Shown piece after piece: positions 17,685 through 25,109 of a DNA stretch of 64,000 nucleotides. The stretch's first letter is position 1. Every line of letters starts with the position of its first letter. The translations under genes were made by a program, and so were the position numbers. Source of the DNA: Sphingomonas vulcanisoli (GTDB taxonomy: Bacteria; Pseudomonadota; Alphaproteobacteria; Sphingomonadales; Sphingomonadaceae); the NCBI RefSeq assembly GCF_011761305.1, contig NZ_JAAOZC010000002.1, positions 1 to 64,000 on the forward strand. Direction: 5' to 3'. The notes below the pieces were generated by a model. The model was not told the origin of the DNA and did not search any database. It was given only the letters and a program-made list of their open reading frames with translations.

Positions 17685-17875
17685 GGCCGGACTGCCAGCG
17701 CGTACGTGGCCCGCTTGCCGCGGCCACCGCAGCCCACTCGCACGACACGCCCGGAAGCAATCAGCTTCGCACAGTCTCGCGCGACTGCCCCGCCGTGGTC
17801 ATTAACGGCCTGTTGCAACTGCGCGTTGGTCCGCGGTCCATCGCGGAGCGCCAGAAGGATCGACGAGATTGCCAT
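17681..17875 (-). CDS. Small winged-helix-like protein
   Basis: 64 residues starting MAISSILLALRDGPRTNAQLQQAV, then GAVARDCAKLIASGRVVRVG and KRATYALA. This is a compact winged-helix pattern (recognition helix plus beta hairpin), suggesting a DNA-binding regulator. Start 17875 shares a base with the upstream stop. Confidence 0.6.
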   Translation of the reverse strand: MAISSILLALRDGPRTNAQLQQAVNDHGGAVARDCAKLIASGRVVRVGCGGRGKRATYALAVRP

Positions 17876-17967
17876 CACAGAGCCTCGCCGATCACGAGCA
17901 GCTCGAGCAGCTTCCATGCCAGCCAGGCCGCAGGCGCCGTGGCGGAGAGCATGACAGCCACGAGCAT
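17875..17967 (-). CDS. 30-residue membrane peptide
   Basis: A micro-gene with ATGA or TGATG overlaps at both ends. The product MLVAVMLSATAPAAWLAWKL... is almost wholly one hydrophobic helix. It could be a small membrane effector or only a translation bridge; the exact overlaps support real translation. Confidence 0.5.
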   Translation of the reverse strand: MLVAVMLSATAPAAWLAWKLLELLVIGEAL

Positions 17968-18851
17968 CAGCCCAACCCTCCCTCAACGGGCCAAGGGCTG
18001 AGCATCGTCGCCAGCACGCGCTTCCGCGCGATCGCGCTCCAGATCACATCCTCGGTGACCTGATAGGTGCGGTTGCCGGCGGCGAGCGCGCCGCGCAGCG
18101 CGTCGTCGACCTGGACGTCGATATCGTGGCGGGCGAACATCCGGCCGAGCTCGGGCAGCACCAGCGCCATGCGGCCGTTGGCGCGGGCGCGGCCGAGGTG
18201 ATTCCACTTGGCCTTGCGCGAGGTCAGCAGCTCGAGGCCGCGGACTAGGCGCGCGATCGCGCCGTCGGCGCTCGGCGCGTCGGCGCCAAGATCGTTCAGA
18301 CGCGGCGCAGCGAGGCCGAGCCGATCGGCGTCGGCGACGAGCAGCTGATGAAGGTAGCGCCGCACGGTCGGCCGCGTCTCGGCGGTGATGACGTTGATCA
18401 GCGCCGGGGCGTGGTGGCGGGCGGCTTCGAGCTCCTGCCAGCCGGGCATGACGGGCGGGCGGGCGACCACAGGCTGCAGCTGCTGCGCGCGGCCGAAGAA
18501 ATGCTGGAACAGCACGTCATAAGCCTCGCGCTGAAACAGCGTCAGGCGCGCCGCTACATCGGGCTTGAGCCGCGCGGTCGATACGCCGACAAGGAAACCG
18601 GCGAGCAGTCCCAGGGGTAGGAAAATCTGCGACTGCTCGCCCCCTTCGGAAGGGACGAGCATTACGCTCGCACCTTCCTTTAGGATCGGGTTGCGCTCGA
18701 TGCGCTGGCGCTGCCCGTCCCAGGGCAGACCGATCGACCCGCAGAAGCGCTTCATTGGCACGCGAACCTGATCGCCGACCCGGGCGGCGAGGATCTCACG
18801 ATCGTGGAAGGGCACAGCCTGAAGGCGGGTCGCGGTGGCGAGCGCGGTCAT
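17967..18851 (-). CDS. Phage antirepressor, P22_AR N-terminal domain
   Basis: 294 residues. VPFHDREILAARVGDQVRVPMK near residue 13, SQIFLPLGLLAGFLVGVST and RLTLFQREAYDVLFQHF are the P22 Ant N-terminal (P22_AR_N) pattern. The C-terminal half (140-294) is a separate domain of unknown type, as in most antirepressors. Such proteins inactivate repressors or modulate early transcription. Part of the leftward operon. Confidence 0.8.
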   Translation of the reverse strand: MTALATATRLQAVPFHDREILAARVGDQVRVPMKRFCGSIGLPWDGQRQRIERNPILKEGASVMLVPSEGGEQSQIFLPLGLLAGFLVGVSTARLKPDVAARLTLFQREAYDVLFQHFFGRAQQLQPVVARPPVMPGWQELEAARHHAPALINVITAETRPTVRRYLHQLLVADADRLGLAAPRLNDLGADAPSADGAIARLVRGLELLTSRKAKWNHLGRARANGRMALVLPELGRMFARHDIDVQVDDALRGALAAGNRTYQVTEDVIWSAIARKRVLATMLSPWPVEGGLG

Positions 18852-19249
18852 GCCAGCACCCGGTCGGCTTCACAGCGGGCGCGGTCGCATTCCTTCTGAA
18901 GCTCGCGCAGCCGCAAGACGGCGTTTTCGATCACGGTCGCAAGTTGGCGATGATCGGCGAGTTGGATGAACTCTTCGATGTCGGTCAGCCTCATCAAGTC
19001 GGCCGGAACGAAGCCCTCGACGCCAAGCGCTCCCGCTTCCGCCTCTTCTATCGAGACGAGGGGTGCTGGCTGCTTCAGGTCCGCTATGCGGTCTTCAAGC
19101 GTGCGCACCTTGTCGTGCTCAATATTGAGGAAATGGATCAGGCCATCTTTGTCGGTTGGGACCTCAATCTGTTCAAATTGCTTTCCGGCCTGGTCACGGG
19201 CGTCGGCTTGCGTGCCGCACCAGCCCCCTCGGTAGCGATACAGTCTCAT
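18848..19249 (-). CDS. Hypothetical phage protein
   Basis: 133 residues. The start MRLYRYRGGWCGTQADARDQ is followed by an acidic EVPTDKDGLIHFLN segment and a C-terminal coiled coil (LRELQKECDRARCEADRVLA). No family recognised. ATGA overlaps on both sides. Confidence 0.6.
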   Translation of the reverse strand: MRLYRYRGGWCGTQADARDQAGKQFEQIEVPTDKDGLIHFLNIEHDKVRTLEDRIADLKQPAPLVSIEEAEAGALGVEGFVPADLMRLTDIEEFIQLADHRQLATVIENAVLRLRELQKECDRARCEADRVLA

Positions 19250-19518
19250 TGAATGTCCTCCGTGGTGGTGAGCACGATGGTGAAGCGGGTGGTGCCGGGC
19301 TCGCGCTGCAGGCGAGCGGCGGTGAAGGTGCGGCCGGCGTCGTCGACGATCGTCAGCTCGGGCTGGCGCTCGATCGGGAGGGTGACGTCATCAGCCTCTT
19401 CGTCGGTGAGGATTTCATGCGGGCGATCGGACGCGAGGCTGATCGCGTTGATCACGGCCTCGACGCCGTCGACAAAGCCGTCGGGCTTCTCGACCGGGAA
19501 GGTGGCGATATCGATCAT
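19246..19518 (-). CDS. Hypothetical phage protein
   Basis: 90 residues, acidic (MIDIATFPVEKPDGFVDGVEAV; LTDEEADDVTLPIERQ), ending in strands (TRFTIVLTTTEDIQ). Start 19518 is set by ATGA overlap with the membrane protein upstream. Function unknown. Confidence 0.6.
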   Translation of the reverse strand: MIDIATFPVEKPDGFVDGVEAVINAISLASDRPHEILTDEEADDVTLPIERQPELTIVDDAGRTFTAARLQREPGTTRFTIVLTTTEDIQ

Positions 19519-19694
19519 CCCGCGAGCGCCCGGAAAACCCGCACCGCGACGAAGGCCGAGAAGGCGAGCAGGAAAATCGCCCCCGCCCCGACGACCATGA
19601 CGACCGCACGGTCGGCGCGCTCCAGCTGCTCGCAGGCATCGCGCGCGCACGGGTCCTCGCCGCAGGGGCAATCGATGCCGCGCATGTCGTTCAT
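19515..19694 (-). CDS. Small Cys-rich membrane protein
   Basis: 59 residues. The N-terminal half has four Cys in CPCGEDPCARDAC, the C-terminal half is one transmembrane helix (VVMVVGAGAIFLLAFSAFVAV) with a basic end. ATGA overlaps at both ends. Possibly an early membrane effector. Confidence 0.6.
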   Translation of the reverse strand: MNDMRGIDCPCGEDPCARDACEQLERADRAVVMVVGAGAIFLLAFSAFVAVRVFRALAG

Positions 19695-20158
19695 TTCCGC
19701 CGCCTCCGCCCACGAATCGATCGGATCACCTGCAGGAAGCGGCTATGCGCCTCGCAGGCTTCGGCTTCCTCGCGTTCGGCGAGCGCGAAATCGTCGTCGG
19801 TCGCATCGGAGCGCAACAGGTTGAAACCTGCCGCCATCGCCTGGCCGCTCTCGCGCGCGGCTTGCGCAGCAGCATCGGCGATCTCGGCAGCGTCGGCGCT
19901 GCGCCGCGCATCGGCCACGTCGCTGGCGCCGGAAAAGGCGGACAGGAATGGCCGATAGGTGCCGCCGGCCTCGACGAATTCGGTATCCAGCTGCAGCATG
20001 TGGTCGAAGGTGACGGACTGCGTGGTGTCTGGGTCGCTCCAGCCGCGTACCGTACTTTCCGCACGATGGACCTTAGCGACGATCGCCGGCCAGCCAACGA
20101 TCCCGGCGATCGTCGCCAGCGCGCCAGCGGGGGAAAGTGGCGGCCGAAGCTTCGTCAT
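19691..20158 (-). CDS. Putative phage DNA-binding regulator
   Basis: 155 residues. MTKLRPPLSPAGALATIAGIVGWPAIVAKV followed by ESTVRGWSDPDTTQSVTFD resembles the small helix-turn-helix regulators found beside cro in alphaproteobacterial prophages. The rest is helical with a basic C-terminus (RSIRGRRRRK). ATG 20158 is used; upstream residues are shadow. Confidence 0.55.
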   Translation of the reverse strand: MTKLRPPLSPAGALATIAGIVGWPAIVAKVHRAESTVRGWSDPDTTQSVTFDHMLQLDTEFVEAGGTYRPFLSAFSGASDVADARRSADAAEIADAAAQAARESGQAMAAGFNLLRSDATDDDFALAEREEAEACEAHSRFLQVIRSIRGRRRRK

Positions 20159-20241
20159 GCCCGCCCTTCCGGGGCCGGGCTTGAAGCCCGACCCCTTCCG
20201 GCTACCGTGCGGTTGTCGAGACCAGCACAGAGGAAAGAAGA

Positions 20242-20505
20242 ATGGCTGCCACGGAACATGCAATCGCCAAGGGCTTGCTGGCGTACAACCTGATCGCAGC
20301 GCACTTCGTGAAGTCGATTTCGCAATACGGATTTGCGGAAGACCGGGCGCGGAACACGCTCGAGGATGCTCTTGAGACCGCGATCCAACAAGATCCGGGC
20401 AGGGCCAGCCAACTGCGGCAAGCGGCTACCGAATTCTCGGGTGCCATCGACTGGGGCGTCGAGTTGATGACTAAGCCTCATCCGAGTGGTCCCCGAAAGA
20501 AATGA
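20242..20505 (+). CDS. Hypothetical protein on the plus strand
   Basis: 87 residues, helical (YNLIAAHFVKSISQYGFAED; LEDALETAIQQ). It runs against the surrounding leftward operon, with a strong ribosome site (GAGGAAAGAAG) just before ATG. It overlaps the end of the facing gene by 35 bases. Probably an inserted accessory gene; a hairpin of GGGGCCGGGCTT/AAGCCCGACCCC lies before it at about 20172-20196. Confidence 0.6.
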   Translation: MAATEHAIAKGLLAYNLIAAHFVKSISQYGFAEDRARNTLEDALETAIQQDPGRASQLRQAATEFSGAIDWGVELMTKPHPSGPRKK

Positions 20506-20785
20506 GGTCAGGACGACCGGTGCCGTGCCAATTGGTACGGTGTGGCTGATCGAAGAGGTTGAAGCCTGAGTGGAAGACAACCTCATGCGACTCCACCGCG
20601 GCGCTACCGTGTTCCGCGAACTGATATTCCAAACGCCGCTCCTGCCGCTCCCGCCGAAGCTTCGCTGCGTGATACGCGCGCTTCTGTGGACCGGAGGGCG
20701 GGAAGCGACGCGCGGTGATGCTGCCGCGGCCAAAGGCAAACAGCATGCCCATGCTGGCGCGGGGCAGAGCTACTTCGTCGTTCAT
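20471..20785 (-). CDS. Hypothetical phage protein
   Basis: 104 residues starting MNDEVALPRASMGMLFAFGRG, with a basic coiled-coil middle (KRAYHAAKLRRERQERRLEY). Start set by ATGA overlap with the gene upstream. Function unknown. Confidence 0.55.
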   Translation of the reverse strand: MNDEVALPRASMGMLFAFGRGSITARRFPPSGPQKRAYHAAKLRRERQERRLEYQFAEHGSAAVESHEVVFHSGFNLFDQPHRTNWHGTGRPDLISFGDHSDEA

Positions 20786-21042
20786 ACCTCGCCTCCCAGC
20801 GCCGGCGGCAGCGCGATGCCGGCGCGGATCAGCGCGCGGCGAAGGCGCAGCGCGCCGGGCAGCGACTTGCGGATGACGTCGCCCAGCTGATCGACGGGGT
20901 GCAGCCCCTCGATCTCGCAAAGCAGGCCGATCGATTCGGCGATCAGCGCGTCATGGGCGCGTTGGGAAATGCGGCCGCTATTCCGAACGACGGGCTTTGC
21001 CGACGACCGTAGAAGCTGGGCGGTGGAACGCTGCGCTACCAT
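20782..21042 (-). CDS. Hypothetical phage protein next to Cro
   Basis: 86 residues starting MVAQRSTAQLLRSSAKPVVR, helical, with LIAESIGLLCEIEGLHPVDQ. ATG 21042 overlaps the Cro-like stop, so it is the second gene of the early leftward transcript. A regulatory or early-effector role is likely from position only. Confidence 0.55.
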   Translation of the reverse strand: MVAQRSTAQLLRSSAKPVVRNSGRISQRAHDALIAESIGLLCEIEGLHPVDQLGDVIRKSLPGALRLRRALIRAGIALPPALGGEV

Positions 21043-21263
21043 CACGACGCCCGCTCCCGGTCTTGCGGAAAGGGGAAGATGACGTCCTCGGCCGTGATGT
21101 CGACCCCGAGGTCAGCGGCCCGCTTCAGGAGGAGCGGTTGATGTTGCGCTGGAATCTGCCGCGCGCGCTTCCAACTATCGACCGTCGATTTACTCAGGTC
21201 GAGCTGGCGCGCCATTTCGCGCGTGCCGCCAAAGCGTGTGAAAATGTCGGACACCGTATCCAT
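21042..21263 (-). CDS. Cro-like helix-turn-helix regulator
   Basis: 73 residues: MDTVSDIFTRFGGTREMARQ then LDLSKSTVDSWKRARQIPAQHQ, a compact HTH of the Cro/YdaS type with the recognition helix near residue 25. First gene leftward from the operator region and divergent from the CI-like repressor, the standard Cro position. It most likely represses the repressor promoter on entry to lytic growth. Confidence 0.75.
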   Translation of the reverse strand: MDTVSDIFTRFGGTREMARQLDLSKSTVDSWKRARQIPAQHQPLLLKRAADLGVDITAEDVIFPFPQDRERAS

Positions 21264-21266
21264 GGC

Positions 21267-21322
21267 ACACCTTGTCCGATAAACTCGGACAAGGTGTCAA
21301 GGGGTTGGGACAATATTTGTCC
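21267..21322. promoter_or_regulatory. CI/Cro operator region
   Basis: Two palindromes lie between the divergent regulators. O1 (21267-21297) has perfect 13-bp arms ACACCTTGTCCGA and TCGGACAAGGTGT around TAAAC. O2 (21308-21322) is GGACAA-TAT-TTGTCC. Both share the half-site TTGTCC. On the minus strand a TTGACA hexamer overlaps O1 and is a candidate -35 box of the cro promoter. Confidence 0.75.
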
Positions 21323-21344
21323 GAGTTTCTCGTACGACCTTTGG

Positions 21345-21803
21345 GTGGAACCGGTCGCTCGACGATTAAAGACGCTGCGGAATAGCGCTTCGCCGTCAAT
21401 CACCGTGCGTCAAATAGCTGAAAAGCTTGGAATGTCTCGGTCGGCCTACCACTTTTACGAGAGCGAGAACGAGACCGGATTTAAGCAGCGGTTTCTGCCG
21501 ATGGACTTCGCTCGACGGGTCGCGGCAGTGCTTGCTGATCACGGAATCAACCCCGACGATGTCCTAGCTCTGGCGGGAATCGGCCTGGACGAGTCGGCTG
21601 GCGCCTCGCTTTCGGCGGGTGAAGAACAATTGCTGAGCTACTTTCGGAGCATGTCGCCCGATCAACGTCGTCTCTACCTCCAGTTAGGCGATCAGTTCGC
21701 CCAACCCATCATCCCTGCGGATGTTGTCGGTTCGGCCTCGGCAACGGTTCATGATGGCCGGCCCGACTTCCAGGCGAAGCATGAAAAGCAGGTGTCAGCG
21801 TAG
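21345..21803 (+). CDS. CI-like XRE repressor
   Basis: 152 residues from GTG 21345. An XRE helix-turn-helix lies near residues 10-60 (LKTLRNSAS; VRQIAEKLGMSRSAYHFYESE). The remainder is a short oligomerisation region (LSAGEEQLLSYFRSMSPDQRR). There is no S24 peptidase part, so induction by RecA self-cleavage is not expected; the antirepressor may serve instead. The start lies past the operators; the frame is open further upstream but would run through O1 and O2. Confidence 0.75.
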   Translation: MEPVARRLKTLRNSASPSITVRQIAEKLGMSRSAYHFYESENETGFKQRFLPMDFARRVAAVLADHGINPDDVLALAGIGLDESAGASLSAGEEQLLSYFRSMSPDQRRLYLQLGDQFAQPIIPADVVGSASATVHDGRPDFQAKHEKQVSA

Positions 21804-21839
21804 ATCGGCTTAGTTTCAACGAAAATTTGGGGGATTTAA

Positions 21840-22205
21840 ATGCGCTTCCAACATCCTGTGAACGGCTATGTTGAGAATTGTTCAGCGCCCTTCTTATGGG
21901 CGCTGTGCTTCGGTCCGCTTTACTTCGTACTGAAGGGAATTTGGCGGCACGCCGTACTCTATTTCGTCGTAGTATCGACGCTGCTGAGCGCGTGGGGCGT
22001 CCTCGCTTTCACGGCCAGCTTCGCCAGCGTTGCTCTGCTTTCAGCCATGAAAATCCAAGACCCGGACAAGATCGCCATGTTCACCGCGATCACCGGCTTC
22101 GCGCTGGTCGCGGCGCTTGTGCTGCCGTTCCTGATCTACCCCTTTATCGCCTCCGGCATCGTGCGCCGACACTTCCTGCGCCAAGGCTGGAGCGAGGTCG
22201 AGTGA
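21840..22205 (+). CDS. Small multi-pass membrane protein (lysogenic accessory)
   Basis: 121 residues with three to four hydrophobic helices (residues about 18-34, 39-70, 82-105). The N-terminus HPVNGYVENCSAPFLWALCFGPLYFVLKG recalls small bacterial membrane proteins of the DUF2628 type. It follows the repressor and is coupled to the secreted gene after it. A superinfection-exclusion or host-conversion role is inferred from position. Confidence 0.6.
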   Translation: MRFQHPVNGYVENCSAPFLWALCFGPLYFVLKGIWRHAVLYFVVVSTLLSAWGVLAFTASFASVALLSAMKIQDPDKIAMFTAITGFALVAALVLPFLIYPFIASGIVRRHFLRQGWSEVE

Positions 22206-22675
22206 TCCGCACGATCGCGCTGGTGTGTTGCACATTGGTGAGCGCGCGCCTTCAGGCGGCCGCGCCGATCCAAGATTGGAAAGTCTACCGCAATGAGCGG
22301 TTCGGCTTCGAGCTTTGCTACCCGGCATCGCTACGCCCAGGGCCAGAATCGGGAAGCGGCGACGGCCGCGCCTTCGAGGCGCGGGACGGAGCGAAGCTGA
22401 CGGTCTTCGGCGAGCTCGGCGATATTGAGGGCGCCTCTCTGACAACGCGCGCGGGCGAGGCAGAGAAGGATTTGCGAGCGCAAGGAGCGACGGTGACATA
22501 CCGCGCAAAGGGAGTCAGCTGGATCGTGCTCTCAGGGACTCAAGGCAGGAGCATTTATTACCACAAGATCGTGTTTCGCGATGGCGCGTTTCGAGACTTG
22601 GAGATCTCGTACCCCGCGGCGGGCGCCAGCGTTTGGAACAGCGCCACCGCCCGGATCGCTCGGTGCTTTAACTAA
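22202..22675 (+). CDS. Exported protein coupled to the membrane gene
   Basis: 157 residues from GTG 22202 (overlaps the previous stop). The signal peptide MIRTIALVCCTLVSARLQAAAP precedes a domain starting WKVYRNERFGFELCYPASL, a pattern seen in periplasmic or lipoprotein-like domains of unknown function (FGFELCYP, then FRDLEISYPA). One internal Cys pair may be oxidised. Likely expressed in the lysogen with the repressor. Confidence 0.6.
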   Translation: MIRTIALVCCTLVSARLQAAAPIQDWKVYRNERFGFELCYPASLRPGPESGSGDGRAFEARDGAKLTVFGELGDIEGASLTTRAGEAEKDLRAQGATVTYRAKGVSWIVLSGTQGRSIYYHKIVFRDGAFRDLEISYPAAGASVWNSATARIARCFN

Positions 22676-22757
22676 CGCCACTCCCCAGCGCGGGCGTGCT
22701 CTGACGAATTGGGGTACGCGGCCGATATCCTGGGGTAAATCGGTCTTATCGCCTAAG

Positions 22758-22788
22758 GGCCGTGGCGGAGGGCTTCTCCGCCACGGCC
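22758..22788. repeat. GTGGCGGA hairpin, copy 1
   Basis: Perfect 13-bp arms GGCCGTGGCGGAG and CTCCGCCACGGCC with loop GGCTT. Located 80 bases after the secreted gene. No T-run. Five more copies of the core GTGGCGGA/TCCGCCAC hairpin lie at 55.4-56.8 kb. Confidence 0.85.
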
Positions 22789-22861
22789 GTCATTAAACGG
22801 GGCCCGGAAAACAATTTAGCGCGCCCGTGACACGGTTGGCCGTGCATCGTATGTTCCTTGC

Positions 22862-23410
22862 ATGTCCTTGGCGCGTGGCTCTTCGATGCAGCAACGAATG
22901 CTTGAGGCGATCCGTCGCCACTTCCGGACTTATGGTGGATCACCTAGCTACAACGAACTGGCGCTCGAAGTCGGCGTCCCGCGGAATGCGGTCTGGCGTG
23001 GCCTTCGCGATCTCGCCAATGCGCGGCTCATCACCGTGCGCCACGGTCCACGCGGCATCGTGCTGCCCGATCGGTGCGAGATGCTGTCGGATACCGAGCT
23101 CGAGCTCGCCGTCGCGGCGCGGGGCGGCTGCATCACCTGGCCGAAACCGGCAGTCATGCCCCTGACGACCGCTTACGCCCATATGCTTACGGCAGGGGCA
23201 AATTGCAGTCTGCCCGTCGGCCAACTTCTCGCGCAGATTGATGCTGGGGAAGCAGCGGGGGAAATCGACGATGGCACTGTCCGCAAAGACGATGGCCAAT
23301 CTGGCCAAGGTAGCGAAGCCCAAGTCCAAGGTCGAACGAGTCGTCCGCTCGCCAGCCCCGCCGCCTCCCGAAGCGGTGAACGATCACACCAAGCAGCACG
23401 GTCTCTATGA
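22862..23410 (+). CDS. LexA-type winged-helix regulator
   Basis: 182 residues. Residues 9-70 (MQQRMLEAIRRHFRTYGGSP, YNELALEVGVPRNAVWRGLR, ARLITVRHGPRGIVL) match the LexA DNA-binding domain; there is no protease domain. It overlaps the next gene by 140 bases, and the overlapping C-terminus is low-complexity (Arg/Ser/Ala). The true end may be earlier if a base was miscalled. A middle/late phage regulator is plausible. Confidence 0.65.
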   Translation: MSLARGSSMQQRMLEAIRRHFRTYGGSPSYNELALEVGVPRNAVWRGLRDLANARLITVRHGPRGIVLPDRCEMLSDTELELAVAARGGCITWPKPAVMPLTTAYAHMLTAGANCSLPVGQLLAQIDAGEAAGEIDDGTVRKDDGQSGQGSEAQVQGRTSRPLASPAASRSGERSHQAARSL

Positions 23411-23813
23411 GCGCGATGGCCATCGCGGAACGATCAACCGCGGCGGCACGCCGATCGCGCGATGGCGCCAGGCCGGCGTGCTCGATGAACGGCAATGCGC
23501 CGCGATCGATTATTGCATCCGGCTTTGGGAGCGCGCGGGGCGCCACACAGGCCTGGTCATGGATCTGCTCAAGATCGTCGGACAGCCGCCGTCGTCGGGC
23601 TGGTCGCAGCAGGAGGCGCTCGACGAGCTATCCTGGCTGAAGGGCAAGATTGGAAGCCCGTGGTGGGACGTGTTCGAGAACGTCTGCCGGTGGGATGAGC
23701 CCGCCGGCCGCGCCGGATCCAAGCTCGCCACGAATAAGCGCTCCTCGGTTGATGCGGCGCAACTCTGCGTGCGTTTCGTCGCTGACCTCATTGGGACATG
23801 GGTCAACCTGTGA
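23271..23813 (+). CDS. Hypothetical phage protein
   Basis: 180 residues. The basic N-terminus MALSAKTMANLAKVAKPKSK is followed by LYERDGHRGTINRGGTPIARWRQAG and a helical domain IDYCIRLWERAGRHTGLVMD. ATG 23271 has GGGGGAAA upstream; an earlier in-frame ATG at 23238 is possible. Its place before the packaging genes recalls middle-operon regulators, but I cannot name a family. Confidence 0.65.
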   Translation: MALSAKTMANLAKVAKPKSKVERVVRSPAPPPPEAVNDHTKQHGLYERDGHRGTINRGGTPIARWRQAGVLDERQCAAIDYCIRLWERAGRHTGLVMDLLKIVGQPPSSGWSQQEALDELSWLKGKIGSPWWDVFENVCRWDEPAGRAGSKLATNKRSSVDAAQLCVRFVADLIGTWVNL

Positions 23814-24058
23814 CCCGGTGGCTACCTGAGGAAGAGCTCAACCGAGATCCCGCTTCGCGCCCATCGGAAGGCGACTTGATCGGCTGGTCGCGCTTTTACG
23901 CGGGCCGCTTTTACGGCCCGGAGCCGGACAACCTCGGCGTGCCGTGGGGCGAGGGCCATTGGAGCTACAGTGACGACAGCTTCTCTCATCACCTGATCCG
24001 CGTGGCGGACCTGCTCGAAGCGCTAGAAGAGCGCGGGGTTGCATTGGTGCGCACGTAA
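23798..24058 (+). CDS. Hypothetical phage protein
   Basis: 86 residues with an acidic, aromatic-rich sequence (RFYAGRFYGPEPDN; GHWSYSDDSFSHHLIRV). It overlaps the previous gene by 16 bases and is followed by an intrinsic terminator. Function unknown. Confidence 0.6.
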   Translation: MGQPVTRWLPEEELNRDPASRPSEGDLIGWSRFYAGRFYGPEPDNLGVPWGEGHWSYSDDSFSHHLIRVADLLEALEERGVALVRT

Positions 24059-24100
24059 GTCTATCGACCGAATCAGTGGTCAAAGTTACGACTGCCGCAG

Positions 24101-24132
24101 AAGCCCGCCCTAACCCGGCGGGCTTTTTCTTT
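24101..24132 (+). terminator. Intrinsic terminator
   Basis: AAGCCCGCC and GGCGGGCTT pair over a seven-base loop, followed by TTTTCTTT. It closes the 22.8-24.06 kb transcript. Confidence 0.85.
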
Positions 24133-24162
24133 GCCGGCGCGCGCTGACCCTGGAGGCGGATG

Positions 24163-24330
24163 ATGGCGACAAGCTCTCCCGCCGCCGTCCGAGCCCTGGA
24201 GGAACTCCAGGACATCAAGAGCAAGTTGGCGAGCCTTCTCCCCGATTATCAGCGCCCCGATCGATATTATCAGCGCCGTGATGATCTTGTGGATCGCTTG
24301 GACAAGCTCACCCGGTCGGCGCAGCGATAA
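24163..24330 (+). CDS. Hypothetical small protein
   Basis: 55 residues, a helical hairpin (AAVRALEELQDIKSKLASLL; YYQRRDDLVDRLDKLTR). GGAGG lies six bases before ATG 24163. First gene after the terminator. Function unknown. Confidence 0.6.
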   Translation: MATSSPAAVRALEELQDIKSKLASLLPDYQRPDRYYQRRDDLVDRLDKLTRSAQR

Positions 24331-24339
24331 GGATCGGGC

Positions 24340-24543
24340 ATGGTCAGTCGCGAGCAAGTCATAGCTCGCACCGACCAAATGCGCGCGATGTCCGATACGG
24401 ACCGCGCGGCCGCGATCGCCGCCTCCCCCAAGATCATCGGCTTCGCCCGCTTTCAGGAGCGCGCGAAGCAGCAACAGCTCCGCAGCGCATATCGTGCGCC
24501 GCCTATTGGAGGACCTGATGGCCCGTCTCCGATCCGCCGCTGA
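24340..24543 (+). CDS. Hypothetical small protein
   Basis: 67 residues, helical and basic (MVSREQVIARTDQMRAMSDT). It overlaps gam by 26 bases and may be translationally coupled to it. Function unknown. Confidence 0.5.
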   Translation: MVSREQVIARTDQMRAMSDTDRAAAIAASPKIIGFARFQERAKQQQLRSAYRAPPIGGPDGPSPIRR

Positions 24544-25102
24544 GCGCGCGCCGCAGACCAAGGATCAGGCGGTCGCCCTCCTCGAGCGCGTCGCCGTCTA
24601 CTCGGCCGAGGTCGCCGCGATCGAAGCGCGCCGCGCGAACTTGCTGGCCCGTGTAAATGGTGCGGCCGACGCGATGCTCGTGCCGATCGCGGCGCAGATC
24701 AAAGATGCGGTGAAACAGCTGAAGCCTTGGTGGGCCGCCAATTTCGATGAGCTGACCGAAGGCAAGCGCAAGTCGATCGCGCTGGGCGGATGCCAAGTCG
24801 GCTACCGCATCGGCAATCCCACAGTGAAATTCGCCAACGGTGACGATGACGACGCTGTTGCTGCCCTGCAGGTTGCCGAGCTCGCCGATCGTCTGGTGCG
24901 CACGAAGCCCTCGCTCGACAAGCCGGCCATCCTGACCGCGCTGGCGGAGAAGCTCCCGGCGACCGAAGGCGAAGCGCCCGCGCCATCGCCGCTCGCGGAT
25001 CAGCTGATTTCCCTAGGCTTCTCGATCAAGCAGACCGAAACCTTCTTTGTCGACCCGTTGAAGGGTGGCCCGAGCGAGGACGCGCGCGTCACGATCGACT
25101 GA
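24518..25102 (+). CDS. gam: Host-nuclease inhibitor Gam (Mu type)
   Basis: 194 residues. Helical N-terminus (MARLRSAAERAPQTKDQAVA, LLERVAVYSAEVAAIEARRA), a long helix and the core WWAANFDELTEGKRKSIALG followed by GGCQVGYR match Mu Gam (Phage_Mu_Gam). Mu Gam binds dsDNA ends like Ku and blocks RecBCD-type exonucleases. ATG 24518 follows GGAGG. The C-terminal ~60 residues are extra helices. Confidence 0.88.
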   Translation: MARLRSAAERAPQTKDQAVALLERVAVYSAEVAAIEARRANLLARVNGAADAMLVPIAAQIKDAVKQLKPWWAANFDELTEGKRKSIALGGCQVGYRIGNPTVKFANGDDDDAVAALQVAELADRLVRTKPSLDKPAILTALAEKLPATEGEAPAPSPLADQLISLGFSIKQTETFFVDPLKGGPSEDARVTID

Positions 25103-25109
25103 GGCGGCC

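Noticed and set aside
20997-21344. Extended N-terminus of the CI-like repressor
   Set aside because: The open frame upstream runs through both operators and the opposite cro gene; the HTH begins after GTG 21345.
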